Origin: Fibrobacterota bacterium
GTDB lineage: Bacteria > Fibrobacterota > Chitinivibrionia > Chitinivibrionales > Chitinispirillaceae
DNA length: 64,000 nucleotides
Assembly (NCBI GenBank): GCA_003164335.1
Contig: PLTF01000060.1
Span: forward strand, 1-64,000
Direction of reading: 5' to 3'
This document shows positions 34,754-43,312 of the stretch, piece by piece. The translations under genes and the position numbers were made by a program. The notes under the pieces were generated by a model. It worked only from the letters and a program-made list of their open reading frames with translations. It did no database searches and was not told the DNA's origin. Numbering within the stretch: position 1 is the stretch's first letter; each line of letters begins with the position of its first letter.

Positions 34754-35995
34754 TCAATGAGAAGCCGCGGTTACGTTCAGGAGCGGGAGACTGGAATAAC
34801 TTGACTTTCTCCAAATCTGGTCTGCATCTTCACTGAGCCGGAGGTAGAGGTAGAGCTTCTGCGGTCGGGGTCCCAGCCCTCTCTGATTTTCAATAACATT
34901 GATGATTTGCAGCGACTGAGCCATATTTGCCTGCTCGGTATCGTTCCCGTAGAGGGTAACGACGCCGGGGGAACTCTTCGGGTGCGCAAACAGCGAATCA
35001 AGGCGTATGCCGTTATGCGTCAGCGTATCCCAGAGCAGGTAGCGGAGGCTGATGGAGTCGACGGCGCCGGGCCGATGCAGAGAATCGAATGCCGATATTA
35101 TCTGGGAGGTGGTAAAACCCGACCCCTGAGGGAAAATGGTAAGCGAATCCCAGAGCCTGGTTGCATCATAGGCAAAAACAAGGGTCTTTTTCGATGCGTA
35201 GGAAAGACGCGGGGTAAGGGTTCCGGGATTCTGCTCTGCAGCAACATAATAGGGTACGGAACTATAGTAAATTACCTTGGTCGTATCGTTCCCCCGTTTG
35301 AATTTTACGGCGAGCTGCGGGTTTCCGAACATGCGGACGATGCCCGATGAGGGATTAGGGTTGGCAATGATAAAGCCGAACGTGTCTTGAATATGAAGTT
35401 GACCTGCTTGCGGTCTGCTTGAGGTCGTGCATGCTTGAAAGATCGTCTCTGCGAGCACGCCTGACAGGCCTGAGCCGGGAAGCAGAACCACGGAATCGGG
35501 CGCATTTACGGTATCTTTCATGGCAATCTGCAGGGAGTCGAGCAAATAATCTCCGGCAGAGGAAGAAGGGGCGAGAGCATGGGAAATATGATCGGATCGC
35601 CAGACCTGAAGACTGAACGCGGTCAGGGCGGTATCGTTCCAGAAGCGAAGAACGATGGATCTCAGGGTATCGGTGGCCGGATTATACCTGCGGCTACCCG
35701 TGTCCGGAAAGCAGGGAAACTGGACAAATCCGGCCGAATACTCCCCACTATCGGTTCCTATGACCATCTTGCTGCCCGACACCTGGTGGATCCCGAACCC
35801 GGAATCGCCCCGTTGGGGAAGAGTGAACACACTGTCGAGCATGGAACTATCCATGGCAAAACTGCGGAAGTGATTATACGTATTTTGAATGATGGAACTG
35901 CCAAGATCGGTTGAATTATCGTTACTGCAGGAAAAGAACAGCAAAATTATGAAGAAAAAGGGAGAAAGCAACCGAATCGAGATACCTTTATGCAT
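34754..35995 (-). CDS. predicted lipoprotein of unknown function
   Basis: A 413-residue protein from the ATG at 35995; 16 upstream in-frame codons lack a start context. A hydrophobic signal (LLSPFFFIILLFFSC) ends in a lipobox-like FFSC with the lipidated Cys near residue 23, followed by SNDNSTDLG. The rest is beta-rich and Ser/Thr/Asp-rich with repeats of short SLRLD-type segments, and no catalytic motif is visible. I do not recognise a family, although the overall look is like FCB-group surface lipoproteins. It is co-transcribed with the adjacent barrel-type protein. Confidence 0.65.
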   Translation of the reverse strand: MHKGISIRLLSPFFFIILLFFSCSNDNSTDLGSSIIQNTYNHFRSFAMDSSMLDSVFTLPQRGDSGFGIHQVSGSKMVIGTDSGEYSAGFVQFPCFPDTGSRRYNPATDTLRSIVLRFWNDTALTAFSLQVWRSDHISHALAPSSSAGDYLLDSLQIAMKDTVNAPDSVVLLPGSGLSGVLAETIFQACTTSSRPQAGQLHIQDTFGFIIANPNPSSGIVRMFGNPQLAVKFKRGNDTTKVIYYSSVPYYVAAEQNPGTLTPRLSYASKKTLVFAYDATRLWDSLTIFPQGSGFTTSQIISAFDSLHRPGAVDSISLRYLLWDTLTHNGIRLDSLFAHPKSSPGVVTLYGNDTEQANMAQSLQIINVIENQRGLGPRPQKLYLYLRLSEDADQIWRKSSYSSLPLLNVTAASH

Positions 35996-36299
35996 GCATC
36001 GCCTTTTGAACGCAGTTAATCGGATATAGTACCACAACGCCACTTTCGGTTGCTCTTGAAATAATCATCAAAAATACCTCAGCTGGCCGGAGAAGTCAAT
36101 GTAAGACACTGTTTTTTTCCATGCAGTATCTTAAGCGGGCAACTCATCAAGTATTTTTTATCAGTGTATTTCCGGTGCGTCCCTTCTTTAGAGGGGAATA
36201 AGGCGATAGTATATCCCTAACTTTCCGTCTGCAGCAACCCGGCTTAAGAGGGGTGTTGCGGCAGACGATTAATTACGTCTCGGTAACAACTAATCTTTT
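35996..36299. other. divergent intergenic region with hairpin ahead of waaA
   Basis: A 304-base gap separates the lipoprotein gene and waaA. Arms CGTCTGC (36226-36232) and GCAGACG (36261-36267), plus inner GCAAC/GTTGC and CCC/GGG pairs, form an interrupted hairpin 33 bases before the waaA start, a possible structured leader. It has no confident promoter and no open frame. Confidence 0.5.
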
Positions 36300-37562
36300 A
36301 TGAAAACTACCGTTATTAAATGCTGTGTCGAGTCCTACAGTCTGGTACTCGAAGCAATTCGCCGATGCGCCCTGCCGTTTCTCGCTCGAACCGGAAGGAA
36401 AAGGGGATGGAATCTTGTCGAAAGACAAAGCCTGCCGAACGTCGTGCGGAAGCATCGATCGCGCGCCGTTGTCTGGGTGCATGCGGCATCGCTTGGTGAA
36501 GCCAAACTGCTGCAGCAGTTTTTGACCATGCTCGAAGCGCGCAACCCCGACGATTGCTATGTGGTCACGGCTACCTCGCGAAGCGGTGTCGACTATTTGC
36601 AGCGGTTAAAGGACGCGTCGGTTATCGCCGTAGGCTTTCTGCCGATCGATACGCTTCCGCTCATGAGGTCGCTTCTTCATACCTTTTCGATTTCGCGCGT
36701 CTGGCTGCTTGAAACGGAATTGTGGCCGTCCATGCTGTATGCCTGTTTTTCCGCGGGTATTCCGGTGGGGATCGCCAATGCCCGGCTGGAGGAACGATCA
36801 TTTTCCAACTATCAACGGGTCTCCGGAATCGTCCGATCGTTTATGCGCCGCCTCGATGTCGTCCTCGTCCAGAACGACACGTATGCAGGCCGTTTCCTTA
36901 AACTCGGCGTACGGGCCGAAACGCTTCACATCGTGGGTAATATCAAAGGGTATATCCGGATTAGCCGCCCGCCTGCCCGGGAAAGGACCGCCTTGAGGCG
37001 GCAGCTTCGCCTTCTTGACCGGGATATCGTCATTACTGCCGGCTGTGTACATAAAGGAGAGGGAACGGTACTGCGGATCTGCCTTGAGGAACTTAAGAAA
37101 CATGGCCGGTCATGCAAGTGCATTGTAGTTCCCCGCCATCTGGATGAATCCGAGGCGATTGCCGGGGAGCTGGGGCCCGCAGCCAGGCGGCTTTCCGATA
37201 TCGAATCCCGGGAAGCCTTCGAGGTATGCGTCATCGAGAAACTCGGCATTCTTGACAATATGTATCTTCTTGCGGATGCGGCCGTTGTCGGGGGTACCTT
37301 TGAGAATATCGGCGGCCATAATGTCTGGGAACCGGCGCGGTTCGGCATCCCGGTTTTCTTCGGGCCCTATTATTACTCCCAGCACTCAGGGTGTGAAAAG
37401 CTGCTCGCGGCCGGCGTCGGATTCAAAGCAACCGACGGCATGGAGCTCGCCTCCATCGCGGAGCGGTTTCTCTGGATCAACCCGGAGAAATTCTCGGGTG
37501 CCGCAGCGCTCTTCGCCGAGCAGATGAACCAGCAGGATATCCTTGAACCGCTCATACCATGA
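36300..37562 (+). CDS. waaA: 3-deoxy-D-manno-octulosonic acid (Kdo) transferase
   Basis: A 420-residue GT-B glycosyltransferase. It transfers Kdo from CMP-Kdo to lipid A precursor at the inner membrane. The family signatures are VWVHAASLGEAK near residue 57, LLETELWPSMLYAC at about 137, IPVGIANARLEERSF, and the C-terminal GGTFENIGGHNVWEPARFG (about 330) that contacts the nucleotide sugar. Its presence implies a lipopolysaccharide outer membrane. It overlaps holA by the ATGA tetranucleotide. Confidence 0.93.
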   Translation: MKTTVIKCCVESYSLVLEAIRRCALPFLARTGRKRGWNLVERQSLPNVVRKHRSRAVVWVHAASLGEAKLLQQFLTMLEARNPDDCYVVTATSRSGVDYLQRLKDASVIAVGFLPIDTLPLMRSLLHTFSISRVWLLETELWPSMLYACFSAGIPVGIANARLEERSFSNYQRVSGIVRSFMRRLDVVLVQNDTYAGRFLKLGVRAETLHIVGNIKGYIRISRPPARERTALRRQLRLLDRDIVITAGCVHKGEGTVLRICLEELKKHGRSCKCIVVPRHLDESEAIAGELGPAARRLSDIESREAFEVCVIEKLGILDNMYLLADAAVVGGTFENIGGHNVWEPARFGIPVFFGPYYYSQHSGCEKLLAAGVGFKATDGMELASIAERFLWINPEKFSGAAALFAEQMNQQDILEPLIP

Positions 37563-38695
37563 CCAACGAATTTGAAGCAGGGTCCTTTCCGATATCAATC
37601 CATTGTTTCGTTCTCTGGGGCGAGGATACCGTAAGCCGTGAACGCGCGCGTGAGGCTATCGTAACCGAAATTACCGGGCGGGAGGGGCCTTGCATCCGTG
37701 AACGCAGCAATGCCACTCTTGAGCCGATGGCAAGTTTCATTCAGCGCATGGCGGCGCCGACGCTCTTTCCGGAACCGCGAATATTCCAGTTGCCCCACGC
37801 CCAATCGCTTGGTAGTGAGGAACTCGCGGATCTTGACGCGACGATTGAAGCCGCTATCCCCGGTATATATTGCATCATTGAAATCGACGGCGACCGGAAG
37901 GAAGCGGACCCCGTCATCAAGAAAATCTGTTCCGGCAAGCGGCTGAAAGCTTCTCCCCCGTACTGCATGGTGATTGAATTCAGCAGGCCCCGCGATTACG
38001 AAATCGGCGGCTGGCTTGTTCAAAACGTACCGCGGTTTACCGGCAGACGCATAGCCAAAAACGATGCAGATTATCTGGCCGACCGGGTCGGTTATGACCT
38101 TGATCTCCTGAACTCCGAGCTGCAGAAAATCGACCTGTCGCTGCCTCCGGGCAAGGCGATCGACCGGACGGCCATTGATCGGCTCACCGGCGGTTATCGT
38201 GAGATGGCGCCTTTTGAGCTGGCTGGTGCGCTTGGTCGCCAGGATTTCAGGAATGCACTGCTCATTATCGACAATCTCTTTTCGGTCAATGTTTACATGC
38301 CGACGGTCTCCGCCGCCCTTGCCAGGCATTTCTGGGCGCTTTTCAGGATAAGGAAATATCTTGCAGCAAACCCCGAAACCGGACGGATCTTTGCCGCGTC
38401 GAAAGGCTCGAACAATACCCGGCAGACGGCCAGCGCAATGGCGATCGGTAAGGCGGCAGGCCTTCTGCATGACGGCCAGGAAAAAAGAATTTACCCCGTC
38501 ATCATCAAGTCGGGCGTGGTCGACCAGGCAAATCGTTTTTCGGAGCGGGAACTCGCCCTGATCCTGACCTGGCTTCTCGAATTCGATCTCGGCATCAAGA
38601 CCGGCGGTATCGAGCCGGAAAGAAATGCACTTGAAATGCTCTGTTTCCGGATCGTCCGGGCTAGTACCGCGGCTCGGGAGCAGGAGGCGCAATGA
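37559..38695 (+). CDS. holA: DNA polymerase III subunit delta
   Basis: A 378-residue protein. The DNA polymerase III delta layout is recognisable: a degenerate AAA+ N-terminal domain starting HCFVLWGEDTVSRERARE, the variable clamp-opening region AAPTLFPEPRIFQLPHA near residue 66, and the C-terminal helical collar with NLFSVNVYMPTVSAALARHFW. It opens the beta clamp within the clamp loader. It overlaps waaA by 4 bases and truA by 4 bases, so expression is coupled. Confidence 0.88.
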   Translation: MTNEFEAGSFPISIHCFVLWGEDTVSRERAREAIVTEITGREGPCIRERSNATLEPMASFIQRMAAPTLFPEPRIFQLPHAQSLGSEELADLDATIEAAIPGIYCIIEIDGDRKEADPVIKKICSGKRLKASPPYCMVIEFSRPRDYEIGGWLVQNVPRFTGRRIAKNDADYLADRVGYDLDLLNSELQKIDLSLPPGKAIDRTAIDRLTGGYREMAPFELAGALGRQDFRNALLIIDNLFSVNVYMPTVSAALARHFWALFRIRKYLAANPETGRIFAASKGSNNTRQTASAMAIGKAAGLLHDGQEKRIYPVIIKSGVVDQANRFSERELALILTWLLEFDLGIKTGGIEPERNALEMLCFRIVRASTAAREQEAQ

Positions 38696-39426
38696 GGTAC
38701 TTTTTCCGCGTCGAGTACGACGGAACCCGGTATGGCGGATGGCAGCTGCAGAACAATGCGCCGACCATACAGGAGGCGCTCGAATCGGCTTTCCGCATAG
38801 TCCTGCGGGCGAACTGCCGGGTAGTAGGTGCCGGGCGAACCGATGCGGGCGTGCATGCCAGGAACCAGGGAGCCCACCTTGACACCGATGCGGTAATTAG
38901 CCCGGCCGCCGCTGAAATATCGGTCAATGCGCTGCTGCCGGCCGATATTGCGATCTATCATTTGCAGCCGGTTGAGGAGCCCTTCCACGCCCGATACTCC
39001 GCGGTTTCAAGGAGATACCGGTATTTCCTCTGCCCCCGGAAACGACCGCTGCTCTTTAAAAGGGTATGGATGCTATTCTACCCGGTCGACTGGCACAAGG
39101 TGGAATCCTCGGCGCTGGCGCTCTGCGGTGATCATGATTTCACCACCTTCTGCGCCTCCGGAAGCGGCGCGCGGCATGCACGGTGCAGGGTAACCCAGGC
39201 CACGCTTACCACCGAAAACGATCTCAAGATTTTCACCATCGAGGCGAACCGGTTCGTCTACACCATGGTACGCTCCATCATGGGAACGCTCATCGATATC
39301 GGACGAGGGCGAATTACCGACTCGATGCAGGACCTGCTCGCTGCAAAGGACCGCCGGCGCGCCGGCACGACGGCGCCGGCCTGCGGGCTGGTGCTCGATA
39401 ATGTATTCTACGAGGGAGTCGATTGA
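38692..39426 (+). CDS. truA: tRNA pseudouridine(38-40) synthase TruA
   Basis: A 244-residue enzyme of standard size. The catalytic aspartate is in GAGRTDAGVHARNQ near residue 51. Other conserved blocks are RYFFRVEYDGTRYGGWQ at the N-terminus and NRFVYTMVRSIMGTLIDIGRG near residue 184. It isomerises U38-U40 in the anticodon stem-loop of many tRNAs. It overlaps holA and htrA by 4 bases each. Confidence 0.97.
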   Translation: MRYFFRVEYDGTRYGGWQLQNNAPTIQEALESAFRIVLRANCRVVGAGRTDAGVHARNQGAHLDTDAVISPAAAEISVNALLPADIAIYHLQPVEEPFHARYSAVSRRYRYFLCPRKRPLLFKRVWMLFYPVDWHKVESSALALCGDHDFTTFCASGSGARHARCRVTQATLTTENDLKIFTIEANRFVYTMVRSIMGTLIDIGRGRITDSMQDLLAAKDRRRAGTTAPACGLVLDNVFYEGVD

Positions 39427-40652
39427 TGAAAGAGGGCGTCGGCAGGTTCGGCAGTTATGTTTTGGTTGTCGCGTGCGGAGCTGTTTTCGGTCTTATTGCC
39501 GGAGGGGAATTGATCCGTCATATTTACGGGGTCCGCACCGCAGCCGTCCAGGCCGATGCCCGGCAGAAAAACATACCCGACACCACTGCCGAAAAGAAGA
39601 AGCATACAGACAGTTTTCCGGACGAGGCGCTTCCCGTTTCGCGTGAAAATGCCATTGTCAGGGCATGCCGGGCCGTGGCCCCGTGCGTCGTCGGTATCAT
39701 CGTCACCCAGATCCAGGTCGTGCATGCCCCGTACTCCTCGGATGATTTTTTCGATTTCTTTTTCGGGCCCGGCCTGGTGCCCCGCTTTCGCCAGATGGAG
39801 AGTATCGGATCGGGATTCGTCATCCGCAGCGACGGCATGATTCTGACAAATTATCATGTCGTGCAGAATGCCGCTAAACTGTATGTCAATTTTTCCGACG
39901 GTCGACGGATCGAAGGAAAGGTCGTCGGAACCGACGAACATGCCGATATCGCCGTGATATCGGCAGCAAACGGAACTTTCCATACTGTCAAGTTCGGCAA
40001 TTCCGATGATGCGATGGCCGGCGAATGGGCCATTGCCATCGGCAATCCGTTTCTGACCTTCATCAATGATGCCCATCCCACGGTTACGGTCGGGGTCGTC
40101 AGCGCTCTCAATCGGAACTTCGCGCCGGCCGAGGGGGTGTATTATCAGGGCATGCTCCAGACCGATGCGGCAATTAACCCGGGAAATTCCGGCGGACCGC
40201 TCGTCAATGCCGACGGCGAAGTGATCGGGATCAACACCTTCATTTACACCGGCTCGAATAATAATAAGGGATCCATAGGCATCGGCTTTGCAATTCCTAT
40301 TAACCGGGCGCGCCGTGTTGCGGATGAACTCATCAAATACGGCCACCGTCGCGATATCTGGACCGGCATTGCCGTTCAGAATATCGACCGCACTATTGCC
40401 GCAGCTCTCGGGGTCAACCGGTCCGAGGGAGTCGTCGTCGTCAGCGTTGAGAAGGGGAGTCCCGGAGAGTTATCAGGTGCCCGCGTGGGCGATATCATCG
40501 ACCAGATCGGCAATCGGCGGGTGCAGACCCATGCGGATCTCGAAGGTTTTTTCCTCGATTATTATGTGGGCGATACGGTACGAATGGACATTATCCGGAA
40601 AACCGTCCATATCCAGCTGCCCATGGTGCTCCGGGAGGCTCCAGTGCAGTAG
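39423..40652 (+). CDS. periplasmic HtrA/DegQ-like serine protease
   Basis: A 409-residue protein with an N-terminal hydrophobic anchor or signal (YVLVVACGAVFGLIAGG). Its trypsin-like domain has His in LTNYHVVQNA, Asp in HADIAVISA, and Ser in NPGNSGGPLVN (about residue 260), so the catalytic triad is intact. One C-terminal PDZ domain carries GVVVVSVEKGSPGELSGARV. The family degrades or chaperones misfolded periplasmic proteins, with PDZ binding controlling activity. It lies at the end of the coupled waaA-holA-truA run. Confidence 0.93.
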   Translation: MMKEGVGRFGSYVLVVACGAVFGLIAGGELIRHIYGVRTAAVQADARQKNIPDTTAEKKKHTDSFPDEALPVSRENAIVRACRAVAPCVVGIIVTQIQVVHAPYSSDDFFDFFFGPGLVPRFRQMESIGSGFVIRSDGMILTNYHVVQNAAKLYVNFSDGRRIEGKVVGTDEHADIAVISAANGTFHTVKFGNSDDAMAGEWAIAIGNPFLTFINDAHPTVTVGVVSALNRNFAPAEGVYYQGMLQTDAAINPGNSGGPLVNADGEVIGINTFIYTGSNNNKGSIGIGFAIPINRARRVADELIKYGHRRDIWTGIAVQNIDRTIAAALGVNRSEGVVVVSVEKGSPGELSGARVGDIIDQIGNRRVQTHADLEGFFLDYYVGDTVRMDIIRKTVHIQLPMVLREAPVQ

Positions 40653-40715
40653 CTATGCCGCGGTCGGCTATCAGGACAACGGCAAAAAGTATTTTGTGTT
40701 CGAAATTATTCGCCA

Positions 40716-40748
40716 CCAGGCATCCCGCCTGGAGGAAAGGAAGTTTTT
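40716..40748 (+). promoter_or_regulatory. hairpin beside the DUF4321 ribosome site
   Basis: CCAGGC, loop ATCCC, GCCTGG (40716-40732) forms a 6-bp stem. The DUF4321 ribosome site GGAGGAAAGGA (40731-40741) begins within its right arm, so the hairpin could limit ribosome access, although it could also be a remnant of the preceding transcript's end. Confidence 0.4.
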
Positions 40749-41045
40749 ATGGCAGGCCTTCTGAAAGATCGATCGTTTCCATCGCTTTTCTTTGCCGCTA
40801 TTCTCGGGATCATTATCGGCTCCTACCTGAATAGTGCCGTTGAAATGCTGCCCGGAGGCGCCAGTGTGGTAAAAACCTTCTTCACCGGCAGCATACCTAT
40901 CGGCTTCGGCGATTTTACCCAGGCTAAGCCGGTGGTTCTCGATCTGGCTGCCATAAAACTCATGCTTGGATTTCAGGTCAAGTTCAGCCTGCTCTCCCTC
41001 GTCGGCCTTATCGTGGGGCTCTATCTGTTCAGGTGGTACCGGTAA
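40749..41045 (+). CDS. DUF4321 small membrane protein
   Basis: A 98-residue protein with two hydrophobic helices (FLFFAAILGIIIGSYL at about 12-30 and SLLSLVGLIVGLYLFRWY at about 80-97). Between them sits the LDLAAIKLMLGFQVKFS segment. The pattern of terminal helices with a LDL..I.L.(F/L)GF element matches the small DUF4321 membrane family common in Firmicutes and the FCB group, whose function is unknown. An excellent GGAGGAAAGGA ribosome site is present. The frame of the next gene is open back to 41033, but that gene starts further on. Confidence 0.82.
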   Translation: MAGLLKDRSFPSLFFAAILGIIIGSYLNSAVEMLPGGASVVKTFFTGSIPIGFGDFTQAKPVVLDLAAIKLMLGFQVKFSLLSLVGLIVGLYLFRWYR

Positions 41046-41110
41046 TTCTCACGACTGTCGGGCAGTGCCTCAACCCGACCGGTGACGAGTTACCTCGAAA
41101 GGAGCTTGGT

Positions 41111-41935
41111 ATGCCGCAAAATTCCTTTGATCCGGTAAAATGCACCCGCTGCATGATCTGCACCGATCTGTGTCCCACACGTATAATCCGAAAGAACGTT
41201 GAGACCGGCTTCCCGCATATCGCTGCTCATCTCGTGACGCTATGCACCCGGTGCGGTCATTGCGAAGCCGCTTGCCCTGAGAATGCGGTAACCATCGACC
41301 ACCCTTCCCTGAAAAATGTCCCGAAAATTTCGTCCGAATGCGACATCACGCCGGCGCAACTTGCTGCCTACTGCTTCAAACGTCGCTCGATACGGAAATT
41401 CCAGCCCCAACCTGTTGACCGGCCAATACTCGACGATCTGTTCGATATTGTCCGTTACGCCCCTTCCGGCATCAATCGGCAGCCGGTGAAATGGATTGTG
41501 GTCCACGACACTGCGAAGGTACGGCAACTTGCCAATGCAGTCATGGCATGGATGGACGAAGCGGATCGTGGAAAATCGCTGATAGCGGCCAGGATGAATT
41601 TCAGCTATCTTCTGCAATCGTGGCGTGAGGGAAACGATCCGATCTGCCGGAATGCTCCCCACCTTGCTGTTGCCTGCTGTAAAAGCGGTGACCGGATGGG
41701 GGAAGGTGATGCTGTCATTGCGCTTTCCCATCTTGAACTCGCGGCCCCGGCATTCGGCCTCGGTGCATGCTGGGCCGGGTACTTCAGGCTTGCGGCATCC
41801 GCATCGCCTGCGGTCAAGGAGGTGCTCGGACTTCCCGCCGATCAGGAGGTGTCCGGCACCATGATGCTCGGGTATCCGGCCACGCGGTTTTACCGGATCC
41901 CTAAAAGGAATTTCGCTTCCATAACCTGGAAATAG
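41111..41935 (+). CDS. ferredoxin-nitroreductase fusion protein
   Basis: A 275-residue protein from the ATG at 41111, which has an AAAGGAG site. It begins with two 4Fe-4S clusters (KCTRCMICTDLCPTR at about residue 10 and LCTRCGHCEAACPENAV at about 48). A nitroreductase/FMN-binding domain starts at RRSIRKFQPQPVDR (about 96) with PSGINRQPVKWIVV. Such proteins reduce nitro or quinone-like compounds with electrons delivered through the clusters, but the physiological substrate is unknown. It is convergent with a small secreted-protein gene. Confidence 0.9.
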   Translation: MPQNSFDPVKCTRCMICTDLCPTRIIRKNVETGFPHIAAHLVTLCTRCGHCEAACPENAVTIDHPSLKNVPKISSECDITPAQLAAYCFKRRSIRKFQPQPVDRPILDDLFDIVRYAPSGINRQPVKWIVVHDTAKVRQLANAVMAWMDEADRGKSLIAARMNFSYLLQSWREGNDPICRNAPHLAVACCKSGDRMGEGDAVIALSHLELAAPAFGLGACWAGYFRLAASASPAVKEVLGLPADQEVSGTMMLGYPATRFYRIPKRNFASITWK

Positions 41936-41948
41936 AGTGGGATAAGAG

Positions 41949-42263
41949 TTAGTCGGGCACGTGAAGGGTGATGTTTTTCTCGATGACGAGGTCCTCAAGC
42001 GTCACATAATTGCCGTTGCCGCGAACCTTAACCTGAAAACGGCTGCCGGTTCTGATTCGCACCTGGGATTTGCAGGAGTGGACGAAGTTTTCCATCCGGA
42101 CGACATGCACTATACAATCATCCTCGCAGAGAAGGACCTCTGCCTTCCGACCGAATCCAGCGGCTTCAAGACTCTGCTTATCGATTTTAACGGTTACCAG
42201 GCGGGCTTCCGCGAAGGAAGAGGTTACACCCAATAGTATCAGCAGAACAAAAATAAATTTCAT
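41949..42263 (-). CDS. small secreted protein of unknown function
   Basis: A 104-residue protein with a clear signal peptide (FIFVLLILLGVTSSFAEA). A compact beta-rich remainder follows with two Cys residues near 46 and 50 (LLCEDDCIVHVV) and one near 64 (HSCKSQVRI), which could form disulfides in the periplasm. A TAGGA ribosome site precedes the ATG. No family recognised. It is convergent with the nitroreductase gene, 13 bases apart. Confidence 0.65.
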   Translation of the reverse strand: MKFIFVLLILLGVTSSFAEARLVTVKIDKQSLEAAGFGRKAEVLLCEDDCIVHVVRMENFVHSCKSQVRIRTGSRFQVKVRGNGNYVTLEDLVIEKNITLHVPD

Positions 42264-42528
42264 ATTCCTACCCGGAGCTAAAATATCTCACCCGGCCGGC
42301 ACTGGGAGAGGTCGGAAAATAGTATCCTCTTAATATATTATATAGTATACTGTCCCGCTTGAATCACCGCAACATTTATAGTGGTGCTCTCCGCCGGACC
42401 CATCCCGGGGCAAATTCGATGCTGACTGAGGGCAGGTGGTCGGAGCGGAATAAAATATCTTCTTCCGGTTCCCAGGAAATAAGTATGTACCGGGTTTCCG
42501 GAAAATAATTACACATGCCGGCACATTA
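42264..42528. other. 265-base intergenic region
   Basis: It contains an AT-rich stretch around 42331-42352 (TAATATATTATATAGTATAC), plausible as a promoter element, between two minus-strand genes. I see no open frame or terminator of note. Confidence 0.4.
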
Positions 42529-43179
42529 TCAAAATTTGTATTTTATGCCGGATTTAATTTCAAAGCCTTGATTGTGCTGTGAATATCCCTGCGGCTGATT
42601 TGCATCGACATTGACAACCCCCTTGAAAATGCTTATTTCGAAAAACGGAACTACCGCTTTAACGAAAAAATCAAATCCAATGCCAAGATCGAATCCGAAG
42701 TCCACCGGACACAAACCGTCTTTGATATCTGCCGCGGAGGACACGCCGGATTCGGCAATTGCATTCTTCGCGCTCAGGAGAATCCCCGGATTCAAGCCGC
42801 AGAGCAGGTAGGGGCTGCACAAGGGAGAGACCGGATACCGTACCTTTAAATCAATCGGAATCGCCAGGTAGCCCAACCGGTCGATACTGGTAAGTTTGTT
42901 GCCGGTAAATTCGTCCGTGATGGTGGATGAACCTCCCCGCTCGGCATATTCGATTCCGGGCCGAAGAGATACATAGCGGTTGAAAACAATATCGAGTACT
43001 GCCCCCGCCAGAAATCCGGATCGGTTATCGGTAGTAAAACTATCAGAAGGATTAAACTTCGTTTCGCTGAATATTCCAAGGCCCACTAGTGCACCGGGCT
43101 GCAGACGGACCTGCGCAAAACCCGAAATCGCCAGGAGACCCGCTGCCGACGCTGCAAGCCATATCGTCTGAATTTTCAA
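42529..43179 (-). CDS. outer-membrane beta-barrel protein (PorT/OmpX-like)
   Basis: A 216-residue protein. I favour the TTG start at 43179 because AAGGA lies 6 bases upstream and the signal peptide (IWLAASAAGLLAISGFAQV) then begins at the N-terminus; a frame of 30 more residues is open but carries no such features. The remainder is a beta-barrel-style sequence with alternating aromatics (LRPGIEYAERGG, YLAIPIDLKVRYPV) and a C-terminal strand ending GIKYKF with a terminal Phe, typical for BAM substrates. The precise function is unknown. Confidence 0.7.
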   Translation of the reverse strand: MKIQTIWLAASAAGLLAISGFAQVRLQPGALVGLGIFSETKFNPSDSFTTDNRSGFLAGAVLDIVFNRYVSLRPGIEYAERGGSSTITDEFTGNKLTSIDRLGYLAIPIDLKVRYPVSPLCSPYLLCGLNPGILLSAKNAIAESGVSSAADIKDGLCPVDFGFDLGIGFDFFVKAVVPFFEISIFKGVVNVDANQPQGYSQHNQGFEIKSGIKYKF

Positions 43180-43312
43180 AATCAATCCTTTATTCGCAAA
43201 TAAAAAAAAATACCTGACGCATCTCCCCAGTATCCCTTTGACCTCTTCCATTCTACAAACTATTTTCAAAGCGGGCAGGATCGCTGCCGGATTGGGACGA
43301 GGTGGACTTTAA

